This document shows, in pieces, positions 7,723 through 16,624 of a stretch of DNA of 64,000 bases (its first letter is position 1; each line of letters opens with the position of its first letter). The stretch lies in contig NZ_CP151997.1 in the NCBI RefSeq assembly GCF_038595005.1, positions 992,001 to 1,056,000 on the forward strand. Reading direction: 5' to 3'. The position numbers were made by a program, and so were the translations under genes. The stretch comes from Chryseomicrobium sp. FSL W7-1435. Its GTDB lineage: Bacteria > Bacillota > Bacilli > Bacillales_A > Planococcaceae. The notes under the pieces were generated by a model. It did no database searches. It was given only the letters and a program-made list of their open reading frames with translations, and had not been told where the DNA came from.

Positions 7723-10700
7723 ATGACCACTTCCACTATAGAGAAATCCTTACTTCACATCATAAATGACTTATGGGAGCAAAAATCTCTCACAGCCTTA
7801 AAACAATTCCTGGCTGGACTTCGCAAAGAAGAAGACTACAATGCGTTGATTCAACAAGCTTACGACAATCACATGATGCAGTACGCAGATTTTTTGAAAC
7901 GCCATGCACATAAGAAATTTAATTCTTTGCAAACGACGTTATGGCAAGCCGGCGTCTTGTTCAACCAAGGCCATTCTTTTAAAGCCGAAGAGCTAGTCGT
8001 GAATCGGGTGTTCCAGGAAAGTCTTGAGGGAGAAATTCCTCATAACTTACAAGTGGAAGCGGCGCATCTGCTTGCCCGTATTTACGGAGGCCTTTTGCGT
8101 TTTGAGGAAGCTGAACAGCAACATGCCCTTTTAGAAAAGTTGGAAAGTCTCACGCCACTCTATGAGGTCTATTTGCTGATGGATAAAATTGAGCGGGAAC
8201 AGGCGATCACGCTGATCGAATCTCTTTCGGACGAGCAAAAATCTGAGTATCTACAGCGCCTGAATTTAATTTTAACGGATCTGTACATTTTGGAAGGAGA
8301 GCCTAAAAAGTCGCTTGAGTACATAACGGCTTGTCTAAATAGCCACCCCAATTCATTCATTTTACGTGCTGAACGTGTGCCGTCTCTGTATCTTGCGGAG
8401 GATTATGAACAGGCACTCTCAGAACTGCATGCGGTGAACGGGTTAAATCCGTTTCACCATTTAAAGAACTCTTTTGTCTACATTGAGGCGCATGCGCTGT
8501 ATAAGCTGGAGCGATTTAATGAACTGGCCGAACACGTCAAGAAGCACGCAGCTTATTTTAAAAATGAACCTTATGAGTTTTTCTCAACTGAACACTCCGG
8601 AAAACGCGTGCAACTCGAGTTGCAGCAAAATGTTCAAAAGGTCAACTACTGCGTTCCAGCTTCACTGTCACTCATCTTGCAATCATTTGGAGTTCAAGAG
8701 GAGCAAGAAACAATCGCTCGTGCGGTGAAAGAAGACCAAGGTACGCAACTTTATCATGCACGTGAGTACATGACCGATAGCGGGTTTGAAAGTGTCTACT
8801 TCAAAGGAACCGTGGAAAATTACAAGAAACTGATCGACGCGGGCCTTCCTATCCTGCTGAGCACGTTGATTGAGATGAACGCTCATGTCCAGGTGGTGGT
8901 CGGTTACGATGATCAGCTTCAGACACTTTTGATCCAAGATCCAAATGACGTCAATCCGTTCAATCTTCGCTACGACAAGCTAAAAGAAACATACCAACTT
9001 CGCGACAACTTGAGTCTCGTTTTCTTCCCAAAGGAGAAGGCCTTTGTGCGTGAGTGGTTCGATGCAAACGATCATACTTTCTTTGAAGAACTTTATAAAG
9101 TGACCTCTGATGAGGACGAAGAAAACTTTGATGCCGCTGCTTTCTTCGAGAAGCACCCAGGGGACGTTTCGACAGCTGTCATCGGTCTGTTGATGCAGTC
9201 GAACGAAGTAGCTCAGGAAACGGCAGAAAAGTGGTTGGCGTTAGTGGCAGAGACATTCGGTGAATCGCATCGAGACGTGAAGCTCTTGCAAGCACACTAC
9301 TATTTCTGGAAAGAGAAGTATGACAAGGCACTGGCTTGTCTCAAGTTTCCGGGGTTAGCTACGAATTCAAATGCGCAGTTTATCAAAGCGGTCAGTCATA
9401 TGAAACTGGGCCAGGTGGAGTATGCATTAAAGGCATTCCACAGGTCGCTTGAGGGAAATCCTTATCAATCCATCGTCTACAGTTATTTAGCACGCATGGA
9501 TCAGCAGATTGGCTATCATTTGCGTGCGTACAAGTGGGCAGAGATTGCGCTGCGCATGTCTCCAAAAGATGCGTTTGCACAGGCCACATTGGCTCTTGTC
9601 TATTTCGAAAACAGTGCCTATGAAGAAGCTTTTAGCCGCTTTGAAACGATGGCAAAAGAAAATCCGAAAGATGCCTATGCCGTCTATGAAATGGCGCGTG
9701 CTCGTCAGTACCAACTTCGCTTAAATGAAGCAGAGACACTTTACCGCAAGTCGCTAGATATGGACCCAAGTGAACCGTTTGCTTATTTACGCTTGGCAGA
9801 AATTCACGACACTGACCCGAAGAAGCACCGCGAAGTGTTGGAAGAAGGGCATGCCAAACTGCCTCAAGCAGTCGGGATTCTCATGGAGCTTGCTTCTCTT
9901 GAGTCCGACAACGGGAACTTTGCGAAAGCTCAACACTATTACGAGCAGGCGGCAATTGTTGAGCCGGAAGATGTGGAGCTTCAACTGCACATCGCGCAAA
10001 CACTGTTGCAGCAAGACAAAAAAGACGAGGCATTGGCGATTGTTGACAAGACATTGCAACGAGAGGAACTGTCGGTGCTATTTGAGATTTCACGTTTTGC
10101 TGAAAACTTTGAGGACTGGACGTTGAAAGAGCGTATTGCCCGCCGATTAGAGGAACGCATCGAAACGGCAACGGGGGATGAGTTGGAAGACCTTGCGATT
10201 CATTACATCGATTTCTCAAATGAGCCGGTATTACTTGCACGTGTCGTGGATACATTCGCAAAGATTCGTTCGCGTGAGACAAGCCCTGAACTGTTGTCAC
10301 TGGAAGGGCAGCTTTATGAACAGATGGGTATTTCCCAAACGGCAGAACAATTGTACAACAAGGCCAGCGACCACATCGTTGCACTGAATCAACTTGCAAG
10401 ACTCTCAAATGAACGCGAAGATATGGAGGAATTCTTTGTTCGAATGAAGCGCTTATTGCGTATTGCGCCATTCCATGAGGAAGCCCTTCCGGCACTGATC
10501 GAGTTTTATGAACAACAAGGCGACTTTGCGACTGTCCTCAAAATTTGTTATTTCTCGTATCAGGCGTCGAAAGATTTAGTATCCGTGGATGCCATGTTGC
10601 GCGCAGCTCATGAAGAGGAAAAATTAGACGAACTCGCCCAGTTCTTTGCGAGTCTTCAAACGAAAGTCAGTCAGGAATGGTACTACGTAATACAAGCAGA

Positions 10701-11826
10701 AATTGCTCAAGCTAGCGGTAATCTGGAGCAGGCAGAGGAATTGTACTTATTAGCTACACAAGAATCCAATGCGTACCTTGCGCACAAGGTCTACCTCAAC
10801 TTCTTGGTTGACACGGGTCGCTCGAAAGTAGCTCTGAAACAAGTGAAAGAATTAATGGCCCAACATCCAGAGGACGACGAGTTCACGGGAATCTTCCTGC
10901 TCATTTTGCAGAATCAGAAGAAGACCCTACTGGCCAATCGCCATCTCAAAAAGCTGCCGAAAGACCAATGGGCACTGCATTATCAAAACCTTGCTTCCCA
11001 TATGGAAAGCAACTTCTTCCAACTGGCGGAAGATGAAGAAAGTGGTCTCGCAGCGGTGGTTTCAAAAGGGAAGCAAATCTATTACGCTGGATATGCTATC
11101 ACTTTCTACGAGGAAGCGCGTAAACTGCTGCCAGGAGATGAGCAACCGGCAATCAAATTGGCTGAATTCTATCTAAATTCGAACCAACCAGAAGAAGCGA
11201 TCAAGCTGCTACTTTCTTATGCGAAAGTCGAGGGTTCTGCAGCCGAACGTTTCTTGATACTGGCTTACGGGCTCAAGCTTGAACAGAAGCCAAATGCCAA
11301 GGACAATCAAGAAGTTCGAAAGCGAATCGCTTCCTTATTAGAACGCACGCCACACGATTTGCAGCTCTACGACGGTTTGGCCCAGTCGTATGCCTTCGAA
11401 GAAGAGTACCAGCGTGCCATCGACGTGCTCGAGCAAGGTTTACAGATTAGCCCATACTATGTGGAATTCTACTCGATGATTTGGAAATCACTCGAATTCT
11501 TGCATGGTGACAAAGCTGGCCCGTATTTGAAGAACTTCAACAAGCGGCTAACAGCCATCGTTCAGCAACACAACGAATTCCGGATCGGCCGTGCCGTATC
11601 ATTTGTCGATTTAGGCGACACCGAAGCAGCCAGTGAACTACTCGCCACCTTCGACAAAAACTCTGGCTTCTACGATGCTTCCCGGTACGAACGGGCTCGC
11701 GTCGAAGTCCTGCTCGGCAACAAAAACGAAGCGCGAAAACTATTGCGTAGCGTCTTAGCTAACGACGAAGACGGCTCCTACGAAGCACTCGCTTCTGAGG
11801 ATGAGTTGTTGGTTGGGCTGTTGTAG
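7723..11826 (+). CDS. Giant TPR protein with embedded C39-like cysteine peptidase domain
   Basis: 1367 residues with no signal peptide or membrane helix, so presumably cytoplasmic. Residues 1-290 are TPR-like helices. Residues about 295-440 form a C39-like papain fold: QNVQKVNYCVPASLSLIL with Cys310, NAHVQVVVGYDD with His388, and IQDPND with Asp406, an intact Cys-His-Asp set. From about 500 to the end are many TPRs (for example PSEPFAYLRLAEIHDTDPKK). Family C39 normally cleaves double-glycine leaders at the membrane; a soluble version inside TPR arrays suggests a scaffolded protease or an inactive peptide binder. Start chosen at ATG 7723. Ends 16 bp before palindrome R6. Confidence 0.8.
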   Translation: MTTSTIEKSLLHIINDLWEQKSLTALKQFLAGLRKEEDYNALIQQAYDNHMMQYADFLKRHAHKKFNSLQTTLWQAGVLFNQGHSFKAEELVVNRVFQESLEGEIPHNLQVEAAHLLARIYGGLLRFEEAEQQHALLEKLESLTPLYEVYLLMDKIEREQAITLIESLSDEQKSEYLQRLNLILTDLYILEGEPKKSLEYITACLNSHPNSFILRAERVPSLYLAEDYEQALSELHAVNGLNPFHHLKNSFVYIEAHALYKLERFNELAEHVKKHAAYFKNEPYEFFSTEHSGKRVQLELQQNVQKVNYCVPASLSLILQSFGVQEEQETIARAVKEDQGTQLYHAREYMTDSGFESVYFKGTVENYKKLIDAGLPILLSTLIEMNAHVQVVVGYDDQLQTLLIQDPNDVNPFNLRYDKLKETYQLRDNLSLVFFPKEKAFVREWFDANDHTFFEELYKVTSDEDEENFDAAAFFEKHPGDVSTAVIGLLMQSNEVAQETAEKWLALVAETFGESHRDVKLLQAHYYFWKEKYDKALACLKFPGLATNSNAQFIKAVSHMKLGQVEYALKAFHRSLEGNPYQSIVYSYLARMDQQIGYHLRAYKWAEIALRMSPKDAFAQATLALVYFENSAYEEAFSRFETMAKENPKDAYAVYEMARARQYQLRLNEAETLYRKSLDMDPSEPFAYLRLAEIHDTDPKKHREVLEEGHAKLPQAVGILMELASLESDNGNFAKAQHYYEQAAIVEPEDVELQLHIAQTLLQQDKKDEALAIVDKTLQREELSVLFEISRFAENFEDWTLKERIARRLEERIETATGDELEDLAIHYIDFSNEPVLLARVVDTFAKIRSRETSPELLSLEGQLYEQMGISQTAEQLYNKASDHIVALNQLARLSNEREDMEEFFVRMKRLLRIAPFHEEALPALIEFYEQQGDFATVLKICYFSYQASKDLVSVDAMLRAAHEEEKLDELAQFFASLQTKVSQEWYYVIQAEIAQASGNLEQAEELYLLATQESNAYLAHKVYLNFLVDTGRSKVALKQVKELMAQHPEDDEFTGIFLLILQNQKKTLLANRHLKKLPKDQWALHYQNLASHMESNFFQLAEDEESGLAAVVSKGKQIYYAGYAITFYEEARKLLPGDEQPAIKLAEFYLNSNQPEEAIKLLLSYAKVEGSAAERFLILAYGLKLEQKPNAKDNQEVRKRIASLLERTPHDLQLYDGLAQSYAFEEEYQRAIDVLEQGLQISPYYVEFYSMIWKSLEFLHGDKAGPYLKNFNKRLTAIVQQHNEFRIGRAVSFVDLGDTEAASELLATFDKNSGFYDASRYERARVEVLLGNKNEARKLLRSVLANDEDGSYEALASEDELLVGLL

Positions 11827-11841
11827 AGCGGGGGCTTAGAA

Positions 11842-12002
11842 GGTACCTGTGCACCAAACAATTCAACACAATTTGCATAAACGAAGGAGCAACCGCGACA
11901 TACCGCGGTTGCTCCTTATTAATTATGCAATTGTAGTTCATAATCAGAATTGTGTAGTGCACAGGTACCTAAAATCCCAGGTACCTAAAATCCGAGGTAC
12001 CT
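11842..12002. repeat. GGTACC-bounded palindromic repeat, copy R6, with end triplication
   Basis: Full palindrome 11842-11969. Its right end is followed by two further 16-bp units, so GGTACCTAAAATCC occurs three times (11964, 11980, 11996). It lies between the convergent TPR and HRDC genes. Confidence 0.88.
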
Positions 12003-12103
12003 AAAATCCCCAATTTGAGCAAAGACCTTTGCACATAAGGACCTCACGATTAAAGTAAATCCCCAAGTAAAAAGACCGCCCCAATTGTAAGGGCGGTCTC
12101 TGA

Positions 12104-12706
12104 TCAAGCACTTGTCTCGTCTGGCACTGCAAGGTCCTCAGCAAGAATCCTTTGCCGAACCACATCGAGAATCGCTTCGCCATGGTCTTCTAATTTCCTC
12201 TGTCCAATTCCATAAATGGTCGCAAGTTCTTCTAGAGTAGTCGGCTTTTTCTCCGCTATAGCGAGCAAGGTTTGATTGGTGAAAATGACGTAAGCAGGCT
12301 GCGCGAGTTGAGTGGATCGTTCATAGCGAAATTGACGCAATGCAAGTTTGACTTTTTCACTGGCATCGTCGAGCACCTCATCCAACGAAAAGACATTGCG
12401 CCTTGCCGCTCTGGAAAAATGGGTCCACTCAAATGATTGGGGAAGTCCAGTTTCATGGCGATGAATGATAACAAGTAGCTCTTCTCCAAATTCTTCTGCT
12501 TTTGTAAGGCTGATGCCGGGAACTCTGAGAAGTTCAAGAATCGTTTTTGGTCTAATCGAAACTAGCAGTTCAAGTGTTTTATTCGAGAAAATGTGGAAAG
12601 CTCGTCGATCAGTTTTACTTGCAAGGTGGTAGCGAAATGCTTTCAAAATCGCCTGAAGTTCATCAGGATTTCGTACTGGTGATGGTACGTCGGTGGTTGC
12701 TAACAT
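12104..12706 (-). CDS. Stand-alone protein with two HRDC domains
   Basis: About 200 residues made almost wholly of two HRDC (helicase and RNase D C-terminal) domains. The first contains RRAFHIFSNKTLELLVSI and PGISLTKAEEFGEELL; the second AYVIFTNQTLLAIAEKKP and IYGIGQRKLEDHGEAIL. HRDC domains bind single-stranded or structured DNA or RNA in RecQ, RNase D and UvrD-like enzymes; here no helicase or nuclease domain is attached. I prefer the ATG at 12706 (AGGA just upstream); an ATG at 12769 would add 21 residues without a ribosome binding site. The second domain resembles the HRDC domain of the NERD protein at 34785. Confidence 0.75.
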   Translation of the reverse strand: MLATTDVPSPVRNPDELQAILKAFRYHLASKTDRRAFHIFSNKTLELLVSIRPKTILELLRVPGISLTKAEEFGEELLVIIHRHETGLPQSFEWTHFSRAARRNVFSLDEVLDDASEKVKLALRQFRYERSTQLAQPAYVIFTNQTLLAIAEKKPTTLEELATIYGIGQRKLEDHGEAILDVVRQRILAEDLAVPDETSA

Positions 12707-12944
12707 GGGGTTCCTACTTTCTGAATTAGAATCAGCTTTCGGGGATAAATGTGGGTGAAATGGACGCAAATACGAGGCTCCATTTAAAGTGTAATCTACC
12801 GGCGATTAATATACAAATAATTCCGATAATTAATTGAAATCGACTATCCAGAAGTCATCGGTTTTACTTATAAACAATCATAAAATAGATTAAATTTATT
12901 TATCATTAGGACAGGCGTATAGTGAGGGTAAAGAGGTGATAGGT

Positions 12945-13676
12945 GTGGAGTACATAGTGATGTTCGGAATCGGCCTGCTTGCCACCACGCTCGGAACGCT
13001 CGCTGGGGGCGGTGGATTGATCAGTTTACCGGCCATGTTGCTACTCGGAATTCCAGTTCATTCTGCCATTGGAGCCAACAAAGTTTCCAACACGGTCAGC
13101 TCATTTTCGAGCTTCTACTATTTAATCAAAAAGAAAACCATCACGTTGAAAGAATCGGTTTGGTTGGTTCCGGTCAGTCTGCTGGGAGGTATCACGGGAG
13201 GTTTGATTGCAACGGCTATTCCGGAAGAGCAGATGTATGTCGTGGTCAGCATTCTCTTACTATTCGCTTTTGTAACATCATTTTTTGGGAAGAAAGGATT
13301 TGGTGGAACTTCAGATCTTGAGATTTCAAAGAAAAGTGTAGCGGGCCTTTACAGTATTGGAATTTATGACGGCATGTTCGGGCCTGGTCAAGGGACGCTG
13401 ATGCTCTACTTATTCAGCTATTTGAACATTTCCTACATCCGCGCAATCGGATTTGTGCGCTTGGCGACATTCTCCAGTTGTTTTGGAGCTGCTGCCACCT
13501 ATATAGCAGCTGGCGAAATCATTTGGCCTTTGACGCTTGCCCTTTTGGTGGGCTCAGTTGCGGGAGCGCAAGCTGGAGTTCGTATCGCGGAAAAGTTGAA
13601 TCCGAAGTATGTGAAGCCCATTTTGCGGGTGGTGACAATCTTGTTGTTGGTGCAGATTCTATGGACGAGATTTTAA
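12945..13676 (+). CDS. TSUP-family permease (TauE/SafE, sulfite exporter-like)
   Basis: Seven or eight membrane helices in two related halves. The first half has GTLAGGGGLISLPAMLLLGI with SAIGANKVSN, and the second has IYDGMFGPGQGTLMLYLF, both typical TauE/SafE repeats. Family members move sulfite, sulfoacetate or other organic anions; substrate unknown here. GTG at 12945 is preferred because AGAGGTG lies 6 nt before it; the GTG at 12936 overlaps that ribosome binding site. Confidence 0.82.
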   Translation: MEYIVMFGIGLLATTLGTLAGGGGLISLPAMLLLGIPVHSAIGANKVSNTVSSFSSFYYLIKKKTITLKESVWLVPVSLLGGITGGLIATAIPEEQMYVVVSILLLFAFVTSFFGKKGFGGTSDLEISKKSVAGLYSIGIYDGMFGPGQGTLMLYLFSYLNISYIRAIGFVRLATFSSCFGAAATYIAAGEIIWPLTLALLVGSVAGAQAGVRIAEKLNPKYVKPILRVVTILLLVQILWTRF

Positions 13677-13683
13677 TATCATA

Positions 13684-13705
13684 AGCCCGCACTTAAAGCG
13701 GGCTT
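13684..13705. terminator. Shared hairpin between convergent TSUP and arr genes
   Basis: AGCCCGC/GCGGGCT stem with a 7-nt loop, followed by TTGATTT. It lies between two convergent stops. Confidence 0.7.
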
Positions 13706-13709
13706 GATT

Positions 13710-14156
13710 TCAATCTTCAATCACATTTTTGCCTTCTGTAGTCAACTTTTCTAAAGCCGCATACATCGCCGCAATCTGTTCGTCGGAGTGGCGCTCCCAC
13801 TTCCCGAGCTCTGCCACAATTTTTAGAGGCGAAGTAGAGCGGTAAGAACGTGTAGGGTTTCCAGGAAAGCGTTTGTCAGTAAGGTTCGGATCATTTTCAA
13901 AGTCTCCAGTAGGTTCGACCAGATAAATGTGTTCCTGCTCGCCATTCTGCGCAAGTTCAGCACCCCATTTGGCCGCGTCCAACGTGGCTGTAAAGTAGAT
14001 GTGGCTCAGCGCCTGATCCTGATAATTGGACATGCGACGAGGCACCAACAATTCGCCAAGCTTTAGGTCAGCTTTCGTCCCATGAAAGAAAGGTCCAGCA
14101 TCAAGAGGTTTGTGTTCCGTCAATTGTCTCCACTCCTTTGACTCGTAGTAGTTCAA
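13710..14156 (-). CDS. arr: Rifampin ADP-ribosyltransferase
   Basis: Arr transfers ADP-ribose from NAD+ to rifamycins and inactivates them. The hallmark blocks are all present: PFFHGTKADLKLGELL, HIYFTATLDAAKWGAELA, IYLVEPTGDFENDPNLTDKR and FPGNPTRSYRS. 148 residues, the usual length for Arr. Divergent from the sensor kinase at 14283 and convergent with the TSUP gene. No mobile element borders it, so it looks like a chromosomal copy rather than part of a resistance cassette. Confidence 0.93.
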   Translation of the reverse strand: MNYYESKEWRQLTEHKPLDAGPFFHGTKADLKLGELLVPRRMSNYQDQALSHIYFTATLDAAKWGAELAQNGEQEHIYLVEPTGDFENDPNLTDKRFPGNPTRSYRSTSPLKIVAELGKWERHSDEQIAAMYAALEKLTTEGKNVIED

Positions 14157-14234
14157 GTATAAGAGGGGTACCCGGCAAAAGGTAGTCTGTTTGTAAAACA
14201 GAATTCGTGCTAAACTTAGAGTAAAGATGTTCTT

Positions 14235-14260
14235 GCCCTTGCGAAAGTGAGGGCTTTTTT
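14235..14260 (+). terminator. Hairpin with T run in the citS leader
   Basis: GCCCT/AGGGC stem with an 10-nt loop and six T, about 20 bp before the ribosome binding site of citS. It may be an attenuator of the citrate operon. Confidence 0.45.
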
Positions 14261-14282
14261 CTATTCGGAAGGAGGGACTCTG

Positions 14283-15836
14283 GTGAATCGACTCAAACGC
14301 TCGCTGGCTGCACGGCTAGTGCTTACGATCAGTGCCATCATCTTGACGATCTGCGTGTTGTTTCTCGTCATGATCAATCACTATCTGCAAGATTCGATTG
14401 TCGAAGAGATGGGAGACAAGGCATTGACGAGTGCCTATTTGATAGCCGACCGACCTGACGTACTCGCTGCGTTTTCTGAAAGAGACCCAACGACTGTCCT
14501 CCAACCGATTGCGGAAGAAATTCGCCAGGAAACGGGAGCGACTTTTGTGGTGATTGGCAACGCGCAAGGTATTCGCTACACGCATCCGGACCCAGAGAAG
14601 ATCGGTCTGTCGATGGTAGGTGGGGACAATGATTCAGCGCTCGTGAACCGAGAGGCGATTGTCTCCATCACAACGGGCTCTCTTGGAGAATCCATTCGTG
14701 GCAAGGTTCCGGTCATCGTAGACGATGAAGTGGTCGGTATTATTTCGGTTGGGTATTTGACTCAGGATATCCAGACGACCATCGCCACGGCTTTTCAAGG
14801 CTGGCTCCTCGTGTCCTTATTAGTGGCGCTAGGTGGATTTGGAGCAGCATGGCTCTTGGCGCTTTACGTGAAAAATCAACTACTTGGCATGCAGCCGACC
14901 GAGATTGCCGATCTCTATTCGGCTTACCACACCATCCTTGAAGAAACGACAGACGGAATTGTGCTTGCTTCCACTTCGAATGACGTCATCATTTCCAACG
15001 CACGTGCCAGAGAACTGATTCCTGCGCTACAACAAGGTGGTACGCTTCACGCCGTACTTCCGGAAAAACTGGTGAACGAAAAAAGCATTCGGGCCCTTGA
15101 GATTCCGCTTCAACAACAAGCAATCATCATCTCTAAAGCGCCATTAAAGCATGATCAAGGACCCGGCTATCTGTACTTCTTCCGGACGAAGCTCGAGTAT
15201 GAAGAGCTGACAAACGAATTGACGCGGGTCAAGCAACAAGGACACATGCAGCGCGCAAAGACACATGAGTTCTCGAATAAACTGCATGTGCTTCTTGGCC
15301 TTTTGAAGCGCCAAAATGTTGCGGAAGCCATCTCATTCATTCGGCAGGAACAACAGGATTCCTCGACCCAGCAACAGATGCTAGGAAAGCAAGGACCTGT
15401 GCTGATTCAGGCTTTATTGGAAGGGAAGATTTCAGAGGCGAAAGAGCGAGGGATTGCTGTTACAGTAGAGGCAGAAGAGATTCTTGGAGATTATTCCGAT
15501 TCCCAAATTGACGCCCTTGTCATGGCACTTGGCAACGTGTTGCAAAACGCTATCGAGGCTTTGCAAAAAGCTACACAAGAAGACAAAAGAATCCAAGTTG
15601 TTTTGCAAGAGTATAGACATGAACTGATCATCGAAGTGCAGGACAACGGACCCGGAATCGCTGATGAAACGGCAGCTCACATTTTTACGCTGGGCTACTC
15701 GACGAAAGACGGGTTCGACCGTGGCTATGGGCTGGCGCTCAGTGAACAAGCGCTTCAAAAAGTGGGAGGCACTCTTTTACTCGAAGAAAGTGATCTGGGT
15801 GGCGCTTGCTTCTTACTAACGTTAGAAAGGACGTGA
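14283..15836 (+). CDS. citS: CitA/DcuS-type sensor histidine kinase
   Basis: 517 residues. Membrane helix near 13-33, an extracytoplasmic PAS-like (sCache) sensor domain to about residue 170, a second helix near 175-195, a cytoplasmic PAS, then the dimerisation/phosphorylation segment RAKTHEFSNKLHVLLGLL with His328, and a HATPase domain with the N box ALGNVLQNAIEA and G box DNGPGIADE. This family senses citrate, malate or other C4/C6 acids. GTG start chosen for its GGAGGG ribosome binding site. The downstream response regulator and CitM-type permease support citrate sensing, as for B. subtilis CitS. Confidence 0.85.
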   Translation: MNRLKRSLAARLVLTISAIILTICVLFLVMINHYLQDSIVEEMGDKALTSAYLIADRPDVLAAFSERDPTTVLQPIAEEIRQETGATFVVIGNAQGIRYTHPDPEKIGLSMVGGDNDSALVNREAIVSITTGSLGESIRGKVPVIVDDEVVGIISVGYLTQDIQTTIATAFQGWLLVSLLVALGGFGAAWLLALYVKNQLLGMQPTEIADLYSAYHTILEETTDGIVLASTSNDVIISNARARELIPALQQGGTLHAVLPEKLVNEKSIRALEIPLQQQAIIISKAPLKHDQGPGYLYFFRTKLEYEELTNELTRVKQQGHMQRAKTHEFSNKLHVLLGLLKRQNVAEAISFIRQEQQDSSTQQQMLGKQGPVLIQALLEGKISEAKERGIAVTVEAEEILGDYSDSQIDALVMALGNVLQNAIEALQKATQEDKRIQVVLQEYRHELIIEVQDNGPGIADETAAHIFTLGYSTKDGFDRGYGLALSEQALQKVGGTLLLEESDLGGACFLLTLERT

Positions 15837-15840
15837 AGAA

Positions 15841-16530
15841 ATGGATATTTGGCTGCTAGAGGACGATTTTCGTATTGCGGCAATCCATGCCGACTACATA
15901 ACAGCCCTGAAACCGGAGGCGCGCGTTCGTCAGTTTTTAACGGGAACTGCTCTTCAAGAAGCACTTCTGTTGGAGCAGCCGACCGTGTTATTGATGGACT
16001 TGTATATTCCAGACGTTGAAGGCTATGAACTTGTCAAACAGGTCAGAGCGACTTATCCGGCCATTCGGATTGTCATGGTGACGGCAGCTAATTCCCGGAA
16101 GGATGTTGAGACGCTTCATTCCTACGGCGTGTTCGATTACCTGGTGAAACCATTTGACGAGTCCCGACTTCATAAGACGTTCAAACAACTCGACAACACG
16201 GCGAAAGCACTTTCGTGCCAAGAAGCTGTCACCCAGAGTGAGATCGACGCGTTATTTTATTCGCCTGTACAAGTCTCTTCTGAAAAAGCATTTCCAAAAG
16301 GCATCGATGCGTTGACACTTGAAAAAGTCGCTCATTTGTTTCAGGAAAAAGGGCACTCGAGTCTTACAGCGACAGAGGTGAGTAGAATGATTGGCACCAG
16401 TCGTTCGACAGCGAGGCGATACCTGGAACACCTTGTAGAAGACGGGGTTTTGGAGACACAATTGCTGTATGGTTCAGTCGGGCGTCCAGAACGAAGTTAT
16501 GTGCTGTGTGAAACTTATGAACAAAACTAA
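15841..16530 (+). CDS. citT: CitT-type response regulator
   Basis: 229 residues, starting 4 bp after citS. The receiver domain has acidic pair EDD near residue 8, phosphoacceptor Asp53 in LLMDLYIPD, the conserved Thr in MVTAAN and Lys in LVKPFD. The C-terminus is a winged helix-turn-helix (LTATEVSRMIGTSRSTARRY) typical of the CitB/DcuR/CitT group. It likely activates the transporter gene just downstream. Confidence 0.87.
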   Translation: MDIWLLEDDFRIAAIHADYITALKPEARVRQFLTGTALQEALLLEQPTVLLMDLYIPDVEGYELVKQVRATYPAIRIVMVTAANSRKDVETLHSYGVFDYLVKPFDESRLHKTFKQLDNTAKALSCQEAVTQSEIDALFYSPVQVSSEKAFPKGIDALTLEKVAHLFQEKGHSSLTATEVSRMIGTSRSTARRYLEHLVEDGVLETQLLYGSVGRPERSYVLCETYEQN

Positions 16531-16624
16531 TTTTATCTAGCTTAGTGAACGAATGACCGTATTCTTCCTCCGTGTTGCTAATTGTCTTACTATTAGGACA
16601 AGCTTTAACAGGGGGGACATCGGT

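Noticed and set aside
9881-10495. 204-codon ORF antisense to the TPR gene
   Set aside because: Shadow of the strongly coding opposite strand; composition (Pro, Arg, Cys, His rich) is typical of antisense frames.
13710-14156. arr as part of a mobile resistance cassette
   Set aside because: No integron attC site, IS or transposon ends next to it; flanking genes are ordinary chromosomal genes.
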